This document shows, one piece after another, positions 16,529 through 24,718 of a DNA stretch of 64,000 bases (its first letter is position 1; each line of letters starts with the position of its first letter). The position numbers and the translations under genes are program-made. Source of the DNA: Actinomadura rayongensis. Lineage in GTDB: Bacteria; Actinomycetota; Actinomycetes; Streptosporangiales; Streptosporangiaceae. A model generated the notes under the pieces. It had not been told where the DNA came from. It did not search any database and saw only the letters and a program-made list of their open reading frames with translations. The DNA lies in the NCBI RefSeq assembly GCF_009831215.1, contig NZ_WUTW01000002.1, positions 1,211,002 to 1,275,001 on the forward strand, read 5' to 3'.

Positions 16529-17419
16529 TCACGAGAACCGGATCACGGCGGTCAGCGCGCGGTGGTCGGACGCCCGGTTCGGCGTCCGCGCCACGCCGCA
16601 GGACGTGGCCGCCGTCCGGTTCGTGAACAGGTAGTCGGTCTTGGACACCGCCGCACCGGACCAGTTCTGGAGCGTCGCCGCGCCGTCGCGGGCGTTCGGT
16701 CCCTGGTCGCACTCGGCGTAGTCGCGGTAGAGGCCGTCCAGCGCGCGTCCGGCCGGGACGTCGGTCAGGTCGCCGCCGAACACGACCCGTCCGGGGCCCG
16801 CCGCCTCGGCGAGCCGCGCGGCCTGCCTGCGCCGCCACTCGCCGCGCGGGTCCTCGCCGGTCGCGCTGAACCGGGCGGAGCACAGGCGCGTCCCCCAGGC
16901 CGGCGCGGTCGCGCAGACGGCCGTCCGCTCGTGCCCGCGCGGGGCCGGGAGCCGCAGCCTGCGGACGTCGCCGAGCGCGACGCGGCTGCCGATCGCGACC
17001 CCGGGCCGTCCCTGCCCGTTCGCGCACGTGGCGTCCTTGGCGTCCGGGCTGAACTGCCACGACCAGCCGTGGAACACCGGCGCCGCGCCGAGCGCGGCGA
17101 CCTGCGCGGAGCAGACCTCCTGGAGCAGCAGGACGTCGGCCTTCACGTGCCGTCCCCCGACGGTGTTGGCACGCGCCTCGTGCCCGACCGCCCGGACGAG
17201 CTCGGCGGGCCGCCCCCCGAGCGGGCAGCCCGGCACCGCGTCGCCGCAGACGTTCCAGGTCATCGCGGTGATCGTCGCGGCCTTCGGCGCCTGCTGCGCG
17301 CCGTCGGCGAGCGCGGGAGCGTCCCCCTTCTCGATGGAGGCACCGGCGCCGGCGAACGCGACGACGGCACCGGCGCCGCAGACGGCGAGCAGGGGAATCA
17401 GGGCGCGGGGGCCACGCAC
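16529..17419 (-). CDS. Secreted endonuclease/exonuclease/phosphatase family protein
   Basis: A 296-aa protein with a GTG start and signal peptide (RALIPLLAVCGAGAVVAFAGAGAS). The mature domain shows the EEP fold markers: TAMTWNVCGD at the first strand, ADVLLLQEVC with the catalytic Glu, RVVFGGDLTDVP (Asp), and the terminal SDHRALTA with catalytic Asp and His. Four to six cysteines suggest disulfides outside the cell. The substrate may be nucleic acid, phospholipid or phosphoinositide-like and cannot be told. Its stop lies 1 bp from the opposing ligase stop. Confidence 0.88.
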   Translation of the reverse strand: MRGPRALIPLLAVCGAGAVVAFAGAGASIEKGDAPALADGAQQAPKAATITAMTWNVCGDAVPGCPLGGRPAELVRAVGHEARANTVGGRHVKADVLLLQEVCSAQVAALGAAPVFHGWSWQFSPDAKDATCANGQGRPGVAIGSRVALGDVRRLRLPAPRGHERTAVCATAPAWGTRLCSARFSATGEDPRGEWRRRQAARLAEAAGPGRVVFGGDLTDVPAGRALDGLYRDYAECDQGPNARDGAATLQNWSGAAVSKTDYLFTNRTAATSCGVARTPNRASDHRALTAVIRFS

Positions 17420-17551
17420 ACGTCACTCCATGGGGTGTTTCAGCGGTGGTTGCCCCGAAATCTCACCACACAAGATCGTCTCCCGCCAGCGATTCGCCCG
17501 CACCCGCCCCGTCCACGCCGGAAACAGCGCAGATCCCCGCCCGGCCGCGCG

Positions 17552-17833
17552 CTAGGGAACGTCGCGGTAAATGTCGCGGCGGTTGCCGACGGCCAGGACC
17601 CACACGATCAACTGGCCGTCCTCGACCGTGTAGACGACGCGGTAGTCGCCGACCCTGAGTCGCCAGCGGGCGCTGTGTCCCTGCAGGGCCTTGATGTCGA
17701 AGTGCGCCGTGTCCCCCGCGTCCATCGCCTTCTGGAGGTCGGCGAGGCGGTGCAGGATGCGCAGGGCGTCCGGACGCGGGACCTTGAGCATTGTCCGCTG
17801 GGCGTGCGGCGTGAAGCGCGTGACGTACCCCAT
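17552..17833 (-). CDS. RelE/ParE-family toxin
   Basis: A 93-aa protein of the RelE superfamily, whose members cleave mRNA at the ribosome or poison gyrase. Typical features are the N-terminal YVTRFTPHAQRTMLKVPRPDALRI helix-turn, the core LQGHSARWRLRVGDYRVVYTVEDGQLIVWVLAVGNRRDIYRDV, and the basic residues of the active-site strand. I chose ATG 17833, 7 nt after the antitoxin stop, because the upstream extension overlaps the antitoxin and is not family-like. It forms the second gene of a two-gene module with 17841-18122. Confidence 0.9.
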   Translation of the reverse strand: MGYVTRFTPHAQRTMLKVPRPDALRILHRLADLQKAMDAGDTAHFDIKALQGHSARWRLRVGDYRVVYTVEDGQLIVWVLAVGNRRDIYRDVP

Positions 17834-17840
17834 GCCGAAG

Positions 17841-18122
17841 TCAGCTCTGGTCGGTGCGCAGCAGGGCGGCCATCTCCTCAAGGGAGACCGACCCCTCCGT
17901 GCCCTCGGTCTCGGCTTCGTCGGCCAGCTTGTTGAGCCACGCCTCCTCGGCGCTCTCCGCCAGCTCGCGCAGGCGCCGGTACTCCTGGACGTCGATCACG
18001 ACGGCTTCCTGCCTGCCCCGCCGCGTGATGATCGTCGGGGTGTCCTCCCGGCGGGCGCGATCGATGACGTCGGCGAGGTGCGCACGGACATCCGCCATGG
18101 ATTCGATCACCGGCTCGATCAT
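17841..18122 (-). CDS. Phd/YefM-family antitoxin
   Basis: A 93-aa protein. The N-terminal DNA-binding domain has the Phd/YefM pattern: SMADVRAHLADVIDRARREDTPTIITRRGRQEAVVIDVQEYRRL. The acidic C-terminal tail (AETEGTEGSVSLEEMAALL) would wrap the toxin. It precedes the RelE toxin by 7 nt, the standard antitoxin-first order. There is no ribosome site before ATG 18122, and a -10-like GATACAT lies close upstream, so translation may be leaderless. The dyad at 18131-18145 is a candidate autoregulatory operator. Confidence 0.9.
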   Translation of the reverse strand: MIEPVIESMADVRAHLADVIDRARREDTPTIITRRGRQEAVVIDVQEYRRLRELAESAEEAWLNKLADEAETEGTEGSVSLEEMAALLRTDQS

Positions 18123-18130
18123 GTAATAAA

Positions 18131-18145
18131 TGTATCAGATGTACA
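18131..18145. promoter_or_regulatory. Candidate operator of the toxin-antitoxin module
   Basis: TGTA (18131-18134) and TACA (18142-18145) form a dyad 8 bp upstream of the antitoxin ATG, in an AT-rich island unusual for this genome. It overlaps the minus-strand -10-like GATACAT. Phd/YefM antitoxins commonly bind such repeats to repress their own operon. Confidence 0.45.
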
Positions 18146-18296
18146 TGAGTGACAACGGCGGTCGCAGTCGCGCGCGACGGAACGGGGAAGCGGCCGGCAC
18201 CGCGCTCAGCGGGCCTTGGCCCGCGAGCGTCCGGGTGCCGGCCGCGTGGAATGACGTCCACAGTACGAACCGGACGTTCGGGTGTCGAAGGGTTTT

Positions 18297-19214
18297 TCAG
18301 GCCCAGGGCGGGGTCCAGGTGCCGGGGACGTCCGGGGGTGCGCCGAGGTGGGTGCGGAGTGCGGCGAGGGCCGGGTGGGGGTTGTCGCGGCGGTGGATCA
18401 GGGCGTGCGGGTAGACGGGGGTCGGGTCGCGCAGGGGGATGCGGCGCAGGCCGTGGTCGGCGGGCCAGACGAGGCGCGTCCGTTCGCCGACGAACGTCGC
18501 CAGCGTGCGGGAGTCGGCGATCGTGTCCAGGAGCGGTTCGGTGCCGAAGTCGGGGCCGGTGACCTCGATGGTGAGGTCGAAGGCGGCGGCCAGGTCGTCG
18601 TAGTAGGTCGCCCACTCGGTGCCGGGGACCAGGCCGGGCATCCAGATCCGGTGGCCTTTCAGGGCTTCGGGGCGGATCGCGCGGGCGGCGGCCAGTGCGT
18701 GGCCCGGGCCGGTGACGAGCTGGATCGGTTCGTCGTGGACGCGTTCGGCCGCGACGTCGTCGGGCGGGCGGCGCGCGACGGCCCGGAAGGACGCGTCGAT
18801 CGTCCCCGCGCGGACGGCGTCGACGGCGGCGTCCGCGTCGAAGAGGGTCACGACGTCGAGGTCGAGGTCGGGGCGCGTCCGGTGGAAGTCGCGCAGCAGG
18901 TCGGCGGGGGCGAGGCGGCGGCCGATGACGTCCACGCGCAGCGCCCGGCGGCCGGGCCGGACGGACGCGGCGGCCCGGTCCGCCGCCCGGATCAGCTCGC
19001 GCGCGTGCGGCAGGAACGCCTGGCCGTCGATCGTGAGCAGAGCGCCGCGCGACGTCCGGGTGAACAACCGCGCGTCCAAGGAGCGTTCGAGGGCGGCGAC
19101 GCGCTTGGAGACGGCCTGCTGGGTGAGGGACAGCTCGGCGGCGGCGTCCTGGAACCGTCCGCAGTCCGCGACGGCGAGGAAGGTGCGCACGGCGGCGAGG
19201 TCCATGCCGGTCAT
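18297..19214 (-). CDS. LysR-family transcriptional regulator
   Basis: A 305-aa regulator. The winged HTH opens with MDLAAVRTFLAVADCGRFQDAAAELSLTQQAVSKRVAALERSLDARLFTRTSRG. The effector-binding domain follows from about residue 90 (RALRVDVIGRR). ATG 19214 is preferred over ATG 19205 or an upstream TTG. No ribosome site is seen because a perfect inverted repeat (19218-19242) sits directly before the start. It is divergent from the MFS transporter at 19289, the classical arrangement for a LysR regulator and its target pump. The effector is unknown. Confidence 0.9.
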   Translation of the reverse strand: MTGMDLAAVRTFLAVADCGRFQDAAAELSLTQQAVSKRVAALERSLDARLFTRTSRGALLTIDGQAFLPHARELIRAADRAAASVRPGRRALRVDVIGRRLAPADLLRDFHRTRPDLDLDVVTLFDADAAVDAVRAGTIDASFRAVARRPPDDVAAERVHDEPIQLVTGPGHALAAARAIRPEALKGHRIWMPGLVPGTEWATYYDDLAAAFDLTIEVTGPDFGTEPLLDTIADSRTLATFVGERTRLVWPADHGLRRIPLRDPTPVYPHALIHRRDNPHPALAALRTHLGAPPDVPGTWTPPWA

Positions 19215-19217
19215 CGT

Positions 19218-19242
19218 GCCGCACAACCGTGAGTTGTGCGGC
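19218..19242. promoter_or_regulatory. Perfect 10-bp inverted repeat between lysR and MFS genes
   Basis: GCCGCACAAC (19218-19227) and GTTGTGCGGC (19233-19242) are exact reverse complements separated by CGTGA. The site lies 3 bp from the LysR ATG and 46 bp before the MFS start, so it is a candidate operator controlling both divergent genes. Confidence 0.65.
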
Positions 19243-19288
19243 GAGGGGTGTTCCGGTTGTTTGCCCGGGCCGTTCGGCCCTCGCTTGG

Positions 19289-20500
19289 ATGGCTCGCGTG
19301 GGACGGCGTTTCGGGTGGTTGTGGGCGGCGTACGCCGTGAGTTCGTACGGCACGGGGCTCGGCTTCGGCGCGTTCGCGTTCCTCGCGATCCGCGTGCTGC
19401 ACGCCGGGGCGACCGAGATCGCGCTGCTGTCGGCGGCCGGGACGGCGGTGGGCGCGGCGCTGGCCGTCCCGCTCGGCCCGTGGGTGGAGTTCCGGCGCAA
19501 GCGGCCGGTGATGGTCGCGATGGATCTCGTGCGGTTCGGGGCGCTGGCCACGGTGCCCGTCGCGTACGTGTGCGGGGCGCTGACGTTCGTCCAGCTCCTG
19601 GTCGTGTCGGTGGTCGCCGCCGCCGCGAAGATCGCGTTCCGGGCGGCGAGCGGCGCGTATCTGAAGATGATCGTCGCGCCCGAGCACCTGCTCGCCGCGA
19701 ACGGACGGTTCGAGTCCACGACCTGGACGTCCACCGTGCTCGGCCCGTCGCTCGGCGGCGCCGTGATCGCGCTGTGCGGGCCGGTCGCGACCGTCGTGGC
19801 GGACGCGGCCAGCTACCTGGTGTCGGCCGCGTGCCTCGGCGCGGCGGGCGGCGGGGAGCCCGAGCCCGTCGCGCGGCGCCGGGGCGCGGACGGCGTGCTG
19901 GACGGCTGGCGGCACATCCTCGGCCACCCGGTCCTGCGTCCGCTGTTCCTCAACACGGTCCTGGTGTCCGGGCTGATCATGGCGACGGAGCCGCTGCTGG
20001 CCGTGCTCATGCTCGGCCGCCTCGGCTTCTCGCCCTGGGAGTACACGCTCGCGTTCGGGCTGCCGTGCGCGGGCGGGCTGGTGGGGGCGCGGCTGGCCCG
20101 TCCGCTCGTCGGGCGGTACGGCCAGCACGCGGTATTGCTCGCGGCCGGGACGCTGCGAGCGTGCTGGCCGGTCGGGCTGGCGTTCGTCCGGCCGGGCGCG
20201 GCGGGGCTCGTGCTCGTGCTCGTCCTCCAGTTCTGCCTGGTCACGTGCATCGGCGTGTTCAACCCGGTGCTCGCGACCTACCGGCTCGACTGCACCGGCC
20301 AGGACCGCGTCGCGCGCACGCTGGCGGCGTGGACGGTCACGAGCAGCGCCGTCATCGCGGCGCTGACCGGACTGTGGGGCGTGCTGGCCGACGTCGCGGG
20401 CGTCCGGACGGCCATCGCCGCCGCCGGTCTTCTCATGCTCGCCACGCCGCTGCTGCTCCCGGCGATCCGTCACGCCTCACCTTCCAGCGTGGGTTCGTAG
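19289..20500 (+). CDS. MFS transporter
   Basis: A 403-aa, 12-helix major facilitator. Visible features are the opening WLWAAYAVSSYGTGLGFGAFAFLAIRVLHAG, a loop 2-3 basic patch (EFRRKRPVMVAMD), and LLAANGRFESTTWTSTVLGPSLGGAVI typical of the drug and macrolide-efflux (MefA-like/DHA3) group. ATG 19289 is chosen because the longer frame starts inside the operator repeat. Divergence from the LysR gene suggests inducible efflux. Its 3' end overlaps the next opposing MFS gene by 31 bp. The substrate is unknown. Confidence 0.85.
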   Translation: MARVGRRFGWLWAAYAVSSYGTGLGFGAFAFLAIRVLHAGATEIALLSAAGTAVGAALAVPLGPWVEFRRKRPVMVAMDLVRFGALATVPVAYVCGALTFVQLLVVSVVAAAAKIAFRAASGAYLKMIVAPEHLLAANGRFESTTWTSTVLGPSLGGAVIALCGPVATVVADAASYLVSAACLGAAGGGEPEPVARRRGADGVLDGWRHILGHPVLRPLFLNTVLVSGLIMATEPLLAVLMLGRLGFSPWEYTLAFGLPCAGGLVGARLARPLVGRYGQHAVLLAAGTLRACWPVGLAFVRPGAAGLVLVLVLQFCLVTCIGVFNPVLATYRLDCTGQDRVARTLAAWTVTSSAVIAALTGLWGVLADVAGVRTAIAAAGLLMLATPLLLPAIRHASPSSVGS

Positions 20501-21756
20501 CGGCGGCCGAACGACTGTCCGCGCAACACCAGCAGTCCGGTGACCACGCCGATCAGCGGGAACGCGCCGATGCCCGCGATCAGGACGAACGGCCCGACGC
20601 GTTCGGCGAGCGCCCCGGTCAGCGCCGCGCCGATCGCCGACGCGCCGATCTTCAGGCTGCCCGCCGTCGTGTTGACCTGGCCGAGCCGTCCCGGCGGCGC
20701 CTCGCGCTGGCGCAGCATGAGCGTCGCCGCGAACGCCGGTCCCTCGAACAGGCCCGCCGCCGCGCACGCGACCGTCGCCCACAGGATGTCGGGGACGACG
20801 GCGAGCGACGCGAGCGCCGTCCCGAACGCGACGAGCCCGCCGAGCATGACCGGCTCGGCGAAGCGGGCGGTGAGCAGGCGGCTGGACAGCAGCGAGCCGA
20901 GCAGCGACCCGGCGGCCAGCGCGACGAGCAGCCGCCCGCCGGACGCCTCGTCCCCGCCGAGCCGCCGCCCGAGCAGGACGGTCGTGACCGCGATCCCGCC
21001 GAGGCCGACGCTGGCGAACGTCGTCGCGAGCGTCAGCCCGCGCAGGACCCGGTTGCGCACCAGCACCTCCGCCCCGCCGAGCAGCGCGCCCGTCCGGTCG
21101 GGCGCGCGGGCGTCCGGACGGACCGGACGCGGCGGCGCGGGGGCATGCGCCGACGCGTGCGCGGCGCGTTTCGGGCGCTCGGGCACCGCCGCCGACCCCG
21201 GCGCGGGGAGGAACACGAGCGCGAGCGCGCCGAGCAGCGCGCCCGCCATGACCGGAAGGCCGGAGAAGTCGGCGGCGGTCGCGGTCGCGATCGTCGCGGC
21301 GAGCGCCGGGCCGGTGATCGCCGCGACGTTGTAGCTCGCGGCCTCCAGCCCGTACGCGCGGGGCAGCCGGTGGGCCGGGACGAAGCGCGGCAGCAGCCCG
21401 GTCACGGCCACGACGACCGGCTCGGTCAGCCCGATCACGAGCGCGACCCCTAACGCGGCGTACAGCGGCGCGTGGCCCGCGATCGTGAGCAGGGCCGCCA
21501 TCGCGACCGCGTAGCCGGCCGCGACGGCGGCGACGAACCGGCCGGGGCGGCGCGTCCGGTCGAGCGCGTGCCCGATGACCGGGCCGCTCAGCACGTACGG
21601 AAGAGTCATCGCGGTCTGGAGGAAGCCGGCGGTGGCGGCGTCGCCGGTCCGGGCCTGGACGGTCAGAACCAGCGCGGTCGCGAGTCCCTCGGCCGAGATC
21701 CGCAGCAGGGTGGCGGCCGTGAGGTGGAGGGGCAGTGCGTATGCGTGATCGGCCAT
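20470..21756 (-). CDS. MFS transporter
   Basis: A 428-aa, 12-helix major facilitator. The first half contains ATAGFLQTAMTLPYVLSGPVIGHALDRTRRPGRFVAAV, which is motif A in modified form. A long Pro/Ala-rich cytoplasmic loop (about residues 195-225, SAAVPERPKRAAHASAHAPAPPRPVRP) separates the two six-helix bundles. It resembles the enterobactin-exporter/DHA3 subgroup. It is convergent and overlapping with 19289-20500. Divergent from the TetR at 21876 with 119 bp between, so that regulator may control it. The substrate is unknown. Confidence 0.85.
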   Translation of the reverse strand: MADHAYALPLHLTAATLLRISAEGLATALVLTVQARTGDAATAGFLQTAMTLPYVLSGPVIGHALDRTRRPGRFVAAVAAGYAVAMAALLTIAGHAPLYAALGVALVIGLTEPVVVAVTGLLPRFVPAHRLPRAYGLEAASYNVAAITGPALAATIATATAADFSGLPVMAGALLGALALVFLPAPGSAAVPERPKRAAHASAHAPAPPRPVRPDARAPDRTGALLGGAEVLVRNRVLRGLTLATTFASVGLGGIAVTTVLLGRRLGGDEASGGRLLVALAAGSLLGSLLSSRLLTARFAEPVMLGGLVAFGTALASLAVVPDILWATVACAAAGLFEGPAFAATLMLRQREAPPGRLGQVNTTAGSLKIGASAIGAALTGALAERVGPFVLIAGIGAFPLIGVVTGLLVLRGQSFGRRYEPTLEGEA

Positions 21757-21840
21757 CCTCGCATCGTGACATTCCCTGCGTCACAGCGCTTTCCCCGGTT
21801 TCGGCCATTTTCACGATTCGTTCTGACCGTCCATTTTCTT

Positions 21841-21869
21841 GACCGTTCGTTCCAGATGACGTTACGGTC
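21841..21869. promoter_or_regulatory. Candidate TetR operator
   Basis: GACCGT (21841-21846) and ACGGTC (21864-21869) form an inverted repeat with 17-bp spacing, 7 bp before the GTG start of the TetR gene. The surrounding stretch 21790-21870 is AT-richer than its flanks and holds repeated GACCGTnC elements. It would serve the divergent TetR and MFS promoters. Confidence 0.4.
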
Positions 21870-21875
21870 GGGACC

Positions 21876-22460
21876 GTGGCGAGAACGAAGGAGTTCGATC
21901 CGGACGTCGCGCTCCAGAGGGCCCTGGAGCTGTTCTGGGAGCGCGGCTACGAGGCGACGTCGATGGCGGACCTCGTGGCGCGGCTCGGGATCGGCCGGGC
22001 GAGCCTGTACGCGACGTTCGGCGGCAAGCGCGACCTGTACCTCGCGGCGCTCCAGCGCTACCAGGAGCGGTCGGACGCGGTGGAGGCGCTCGCCCGCCCC
22101 GGCCCGGCGCTGCCCGCGATCCGGGGCGTGCTGGACGCCTACGTCACCGCGGATCTGGCCTCCTCGCGCGGCTGCATGATCGTCAACGCGGCGATCGAGA
22201 CGGCGCCCCGGGACCCGGCGGCGGCGCGCCGCGTCGCGGCGTCCTGGGACGGCCTGGAGACCGCGCTCGCCGCCGCCCTCGTCCGCGCCCGCGAGCAGGG
22301 CGAGATCCCCGCCGGGAGCGATCCCCGGTCGCTCGCCCGGTTCCTGCTCGTCGTGCTCCAGGGGCTGCGGGTCGTCGGCCGCGCCGACCCGGACCCGCGC
22401 CGGCTCTGGGACGCCGTGGAGCACGCCATGGGCGCGATTCAGGAACGTTCAGTCAACTAA
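21876..22460 (+). CDS. TetR/AcrR-family regulator
   Basis: A 194-aa protein starting at GTG. The N-terminal HTH is canonical: EFDPDVALQRALELFWERGYEATSMADLVARLGIGRASLYATFGGKRDLYLAAL. The ligand domain contains SSRGCMIVNAAIETAPRDPAAA, the signature of the TetR_C subgroup that often controls an adjacent short-chain dehydrogenase or flavoprotein. It is followed after 14 bp by an SDR gene on the same strand, so the pair is very likely one operon. Autorepression through the repeat at 21841-21869 is inferred. Confidence 0.9.
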   Translation: MARTKEFDPDVALQRALELFWERGYEATSMADLVARLGIGRASLYATFGGKRDLYLAALQRYQERSDAVEALARPGPALPAIRGVLDAYVTADLASSRGCMIVNAAIETAPRDPAAARRVAASWDGLETALAAALVRAREQGEIPAGSDPRSLARFLLVVLQGLRVVGRADPDPRRLWDAVEHAMGAIQERSVN

Positions 22461-22474
22461 CAAGGATCGTTTCC

Positions 22475-23236
22475 ATGTCTCCTGTATTTACTGGCAGAAC
22501 CGTGCTGATTACGGGCGCTTCCGGCGTGCTCGGTCGCGCGACGGCGGTGGCGTTCGGCCGCGCGGGCGCGAACGTGGTCGCCGCCGGACGCGACCGCGCC
22601 GAACTGGACCGGACCGTCGCGGCCGTCGAGGCGGCCGGCGGCACGGCGTCGAGCGTCACCGTGGACGTCACCGACGCGGCGAGCGTCGCCGCGATGGTCG
22701 GCGCGGCGGTCGAGCGGCACGGACGGCTCGACGTCGCGTTCAACAACGCCGGGGTGTTCGGCGCCCTCGCCCCGGTCGCCGACCAGGACGAGCGGGCGTG
22801 GTCGGACGTGGTCGACGTCAACCTCAAGGGCGTCTTCCTGTCGATGAAGCACGAGATCGCCGCGATGCGCGCGACCGGCGGCGGGGCGATCGTCAACACG
22901 TCGTCGCGGATCGGCGTCCACGGGCGGCTGCCGGGCGCGAGCGCGTACGCCGCGTCCAAGGCGGCCGTGAGCGTCCTGACGATGAACGCCGCGCGCGAGC
23001 ACACCGGCGACGGCATCCGGATCAACGCCGTCAGCCCGGGCCCGATCGACTCGCCGATGTCGCTGCGTCCCGGCGAGACCGAGGCCGACCGCGCCGACCG
23101 CATGAAGGCGTCGCTGCCCATCGGCCGCGTCGCGGACGCCGACGAGGTCGCCGCCGCCGTCCTGTGGCTGGCCTCGGACGAGGCCTCGTACGTGGTCGGA
23201 ACCGACCTCCTGGTCGACGGAGGGTCCTCCGCCTGA
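22475..23236 (+). CDS. Short-chain dehydrogenase/reductase (classical SDR)
   Basis: A 253-aa NAD(P)-dependent oxidoreductase. The Rossmann motif is [12 protein letters not shown] (TGxxxGxG), then NNAG (FNNAGVFG), catalytic Ser in NTSSRIG, and YAASK (the YxxxK pair). C-terminal [14 protein letters not shown] is the usual cofactor and substrate-loop ending. Length and motifs are those of a complete classical SDR. A short run with AAGRDRAE after the second strand (Arg next to the adenosine ribose) hints at NADPH preference. It lies in the TetR operon; the substrate is unknown. Confidence 0.9.
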   Translation: MSPVFTGRTVLITGASGVLGRATAVAFGRAGANVVAAGRDRAELDRTVAAVEAAGGTASSVTVDVTDAASVAAMVGAAVERHGRLDVAFNNAGVFGALAPVADQDERAWSDVVDVNLKGVFLSMKHEIAAMRATGGGAIVNTSSRIGVHGRLPGASAYAASKAAVSVLTMNAAREHTGDGIRINAVSPGPIDSPMSLRPGETEADRADRMKASLPIGRVADADEVAAAVLWLASDEASYVVGTDLLVDGGSSA

Positions 23237-23270
23237 AGTCAGGAAATCCTGCCCACTTAGACTGCGAAGG

Positions 23271-24488
23271 GTGACGGAGACAAGCGAGCACCGGGTCACG
23301 AGCGAGGTCGGGCGGCTGCGGACCGTCCTGCTGCACCGGCCCGGCGCCGAGCTGAAGCGGCTCACCCCGCGCAACAGCGACAAGCTCCTGTTCGACGCGA
23401 TCCCGTGGGTGGGCCGGGCGCAGGAGGAGCACGACGCGTTCGCGCAGGCGCTGCGCGACCGGGACGTCGAGGTCCTCTACCTGACCGAGCTGCTCCAGGA
23501 CGTCCTGGAGTTCGAGCACGCCCGCGAGCAGGCCATCGCGCGGGTCACCGACGACCGGCGGTGGGGCGACCGGCTGCGGGCGATCGTCCGCGACCACCTG
23601 TGCGGGCAGGACCCCGAGGACCTGGCGTCCGTCCTCATCGCGGGCCTCGCGCACGAGGAGCTGAAGGCGGGCCACGGGCTCGTCTACCGGCTGATGGACC
23701 CGGCCGACTTCATCGTGGACCCGCTCCCGAGCCTGCTGTTCACCCGCGACAGCAGCACGTGGCTCGGCGAGCGGGTCGCGGTGACGAGCCTGGCGATGCC
23801 CGCGCGCCGCCGCGAGTCCGCGCTGACGGACCTCATCTACCGGCACCACCCCCGGTTCGCGGGCGTGGAGCGCGTGTACGACCCGTCGCTGGAGCACCTG
23901 GAGGGCGGCGACGTCCTGCTGCTCGCGCCCGGCGTGATCGCGGTCGGAGTCGGGGAGCGCACGACGCCCGCCGGGGCCGAGCGGCTGGCCCGCCAGGTGT
24001 TCGGGGCGGGGCTCGCGCGGACGGTCCTCGCCGTCCCGATCGCGCAGCAGCGCGCGACCATGCACCTCGACACCATCTGCACGATGGTCGACGTGGACGC
24101 CGTCGTCATGTACCCGCCGGTCGCGGACTCGCTCACCGCGTACACCGTCACGTCGGTGGACGGGGAGCCGCGCACGGGCGAGCCGCGTCCGTTCCTGACG
24201 GCCGCCGCCGAGGCGATGGGCGTGGCGCGGCTCCGGCTGATCGACACCGGGCTGGACCCGGTGACGGCCGAGCGCGAGCAGTGGGACGACGGCAACAACA
24301 CGCTCGCCGTCGCGCCCCGCCTCGCCGTCGCCTACGAGCGCAACGTGGAGACGAACGCGCAGCTGGAGCACGCGGGCATCGAGGTCATCCGGATCAGCGG
24401 GAGCGAGCTGGGCAGCGGACGCGGCGGGCCGCGCTGCATGTCCTGCCCGATCCTGCGCGACCCGCCGCCGGGCGCGCCGACCGCCTGA
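23271..24488 (+). CDS. arcA: Arginine deiminase
   Basis: Hydrolyses L-arginine to citrulline and ammonia, the first step of the ADI pathway. The 405-aa protein begins at GTG and has every family motif: [30 protein letters not shown] (catalytic His with Asp), and the C-terminal catalytic Cys in [12 protein letters not shown]. There is no arcB, arcC or arcD nearby, so here it is a stand-alone enzyme, as in several actinomycetes. A strong hairpin (24491-24526) closes the transcript. It is 34 bp downstream of the SDR gene, so partial read-through is possible. Confidence 0.96.
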   Translation: MTETSEHRVTSEVGRLRTVLLHRPGAELKRLTPRNSDKLLFDAIPWVGRAQEEHDAFAQALRDRDVEVLYLTELLQDVLEFEHAREQAIARVTDDRRWGDRLRAIVRDHLCGQDPEDLASVLIAGLAHEELKAGHGLVYRLMDPADFIVDPLPSLLFTRDSSTWLGERVAVTSLAMPARRRESALTDLIYRHHPRFAGVERVYDPSLEHLEGGDVLLLAPGVIAVGVGERTTPAGAERLARQVFGAGLARTVLAVPIAQQRATMHLDTICTMVDVDAVVMYPPVADSLTAYTVTSVDGEPRTGEPRPFLTAAAEAMGVARLRLIDTGLDPVTAEREQWDDGNNTLAVAPRLAVAYERNVETNAQLEHAGIEVIRISGSELGSGRGGPRCMSCPILRDPPPGAPTA

Positions 24489-24490
24489 AA

Positions 24491-24526
24491 CGCGACCGCC
24501 CCAGGCCGGGGACCTGGGGCGTCGCG
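24491..24526 (+). terminator. Terminator after arcA
   Basis: CGCGAC (24491-24496) plus GCCCCAGG (24498-24505) pair with CCTGGGGC (24513-24520) plus GTCGCG (24521-24526): 14 bp with a single bulged C. It begins 2 bp after the arcA stop. Confidence 0.8.
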
Positions 24527-24718
24527 AGGTTTGGCGCTCGGGCGGTGCCGACGGGGGCACGACAGCGCCCGAGCTTGGAGAGGACCTTACAAGGCGTCCG
24601 GCACGTCCGTTCCGCCGGGGGTGCGTGCCGTGCGTCACACGGGCCCGGCGCGGTGTTTGAAGAACACGTTCGTCTGCTAGAAAGCTGGAACGTTTTCCGG
24701 ACCGACGACGGTGGCACC

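Noticed and set aside
23405..24718. The long in-frame extension before the first Ser/Thr kinase
   Set aside because: It runs over arcA in another frame and has no kinase homology. Alignment to the paralogue places the start at TTG 24719.
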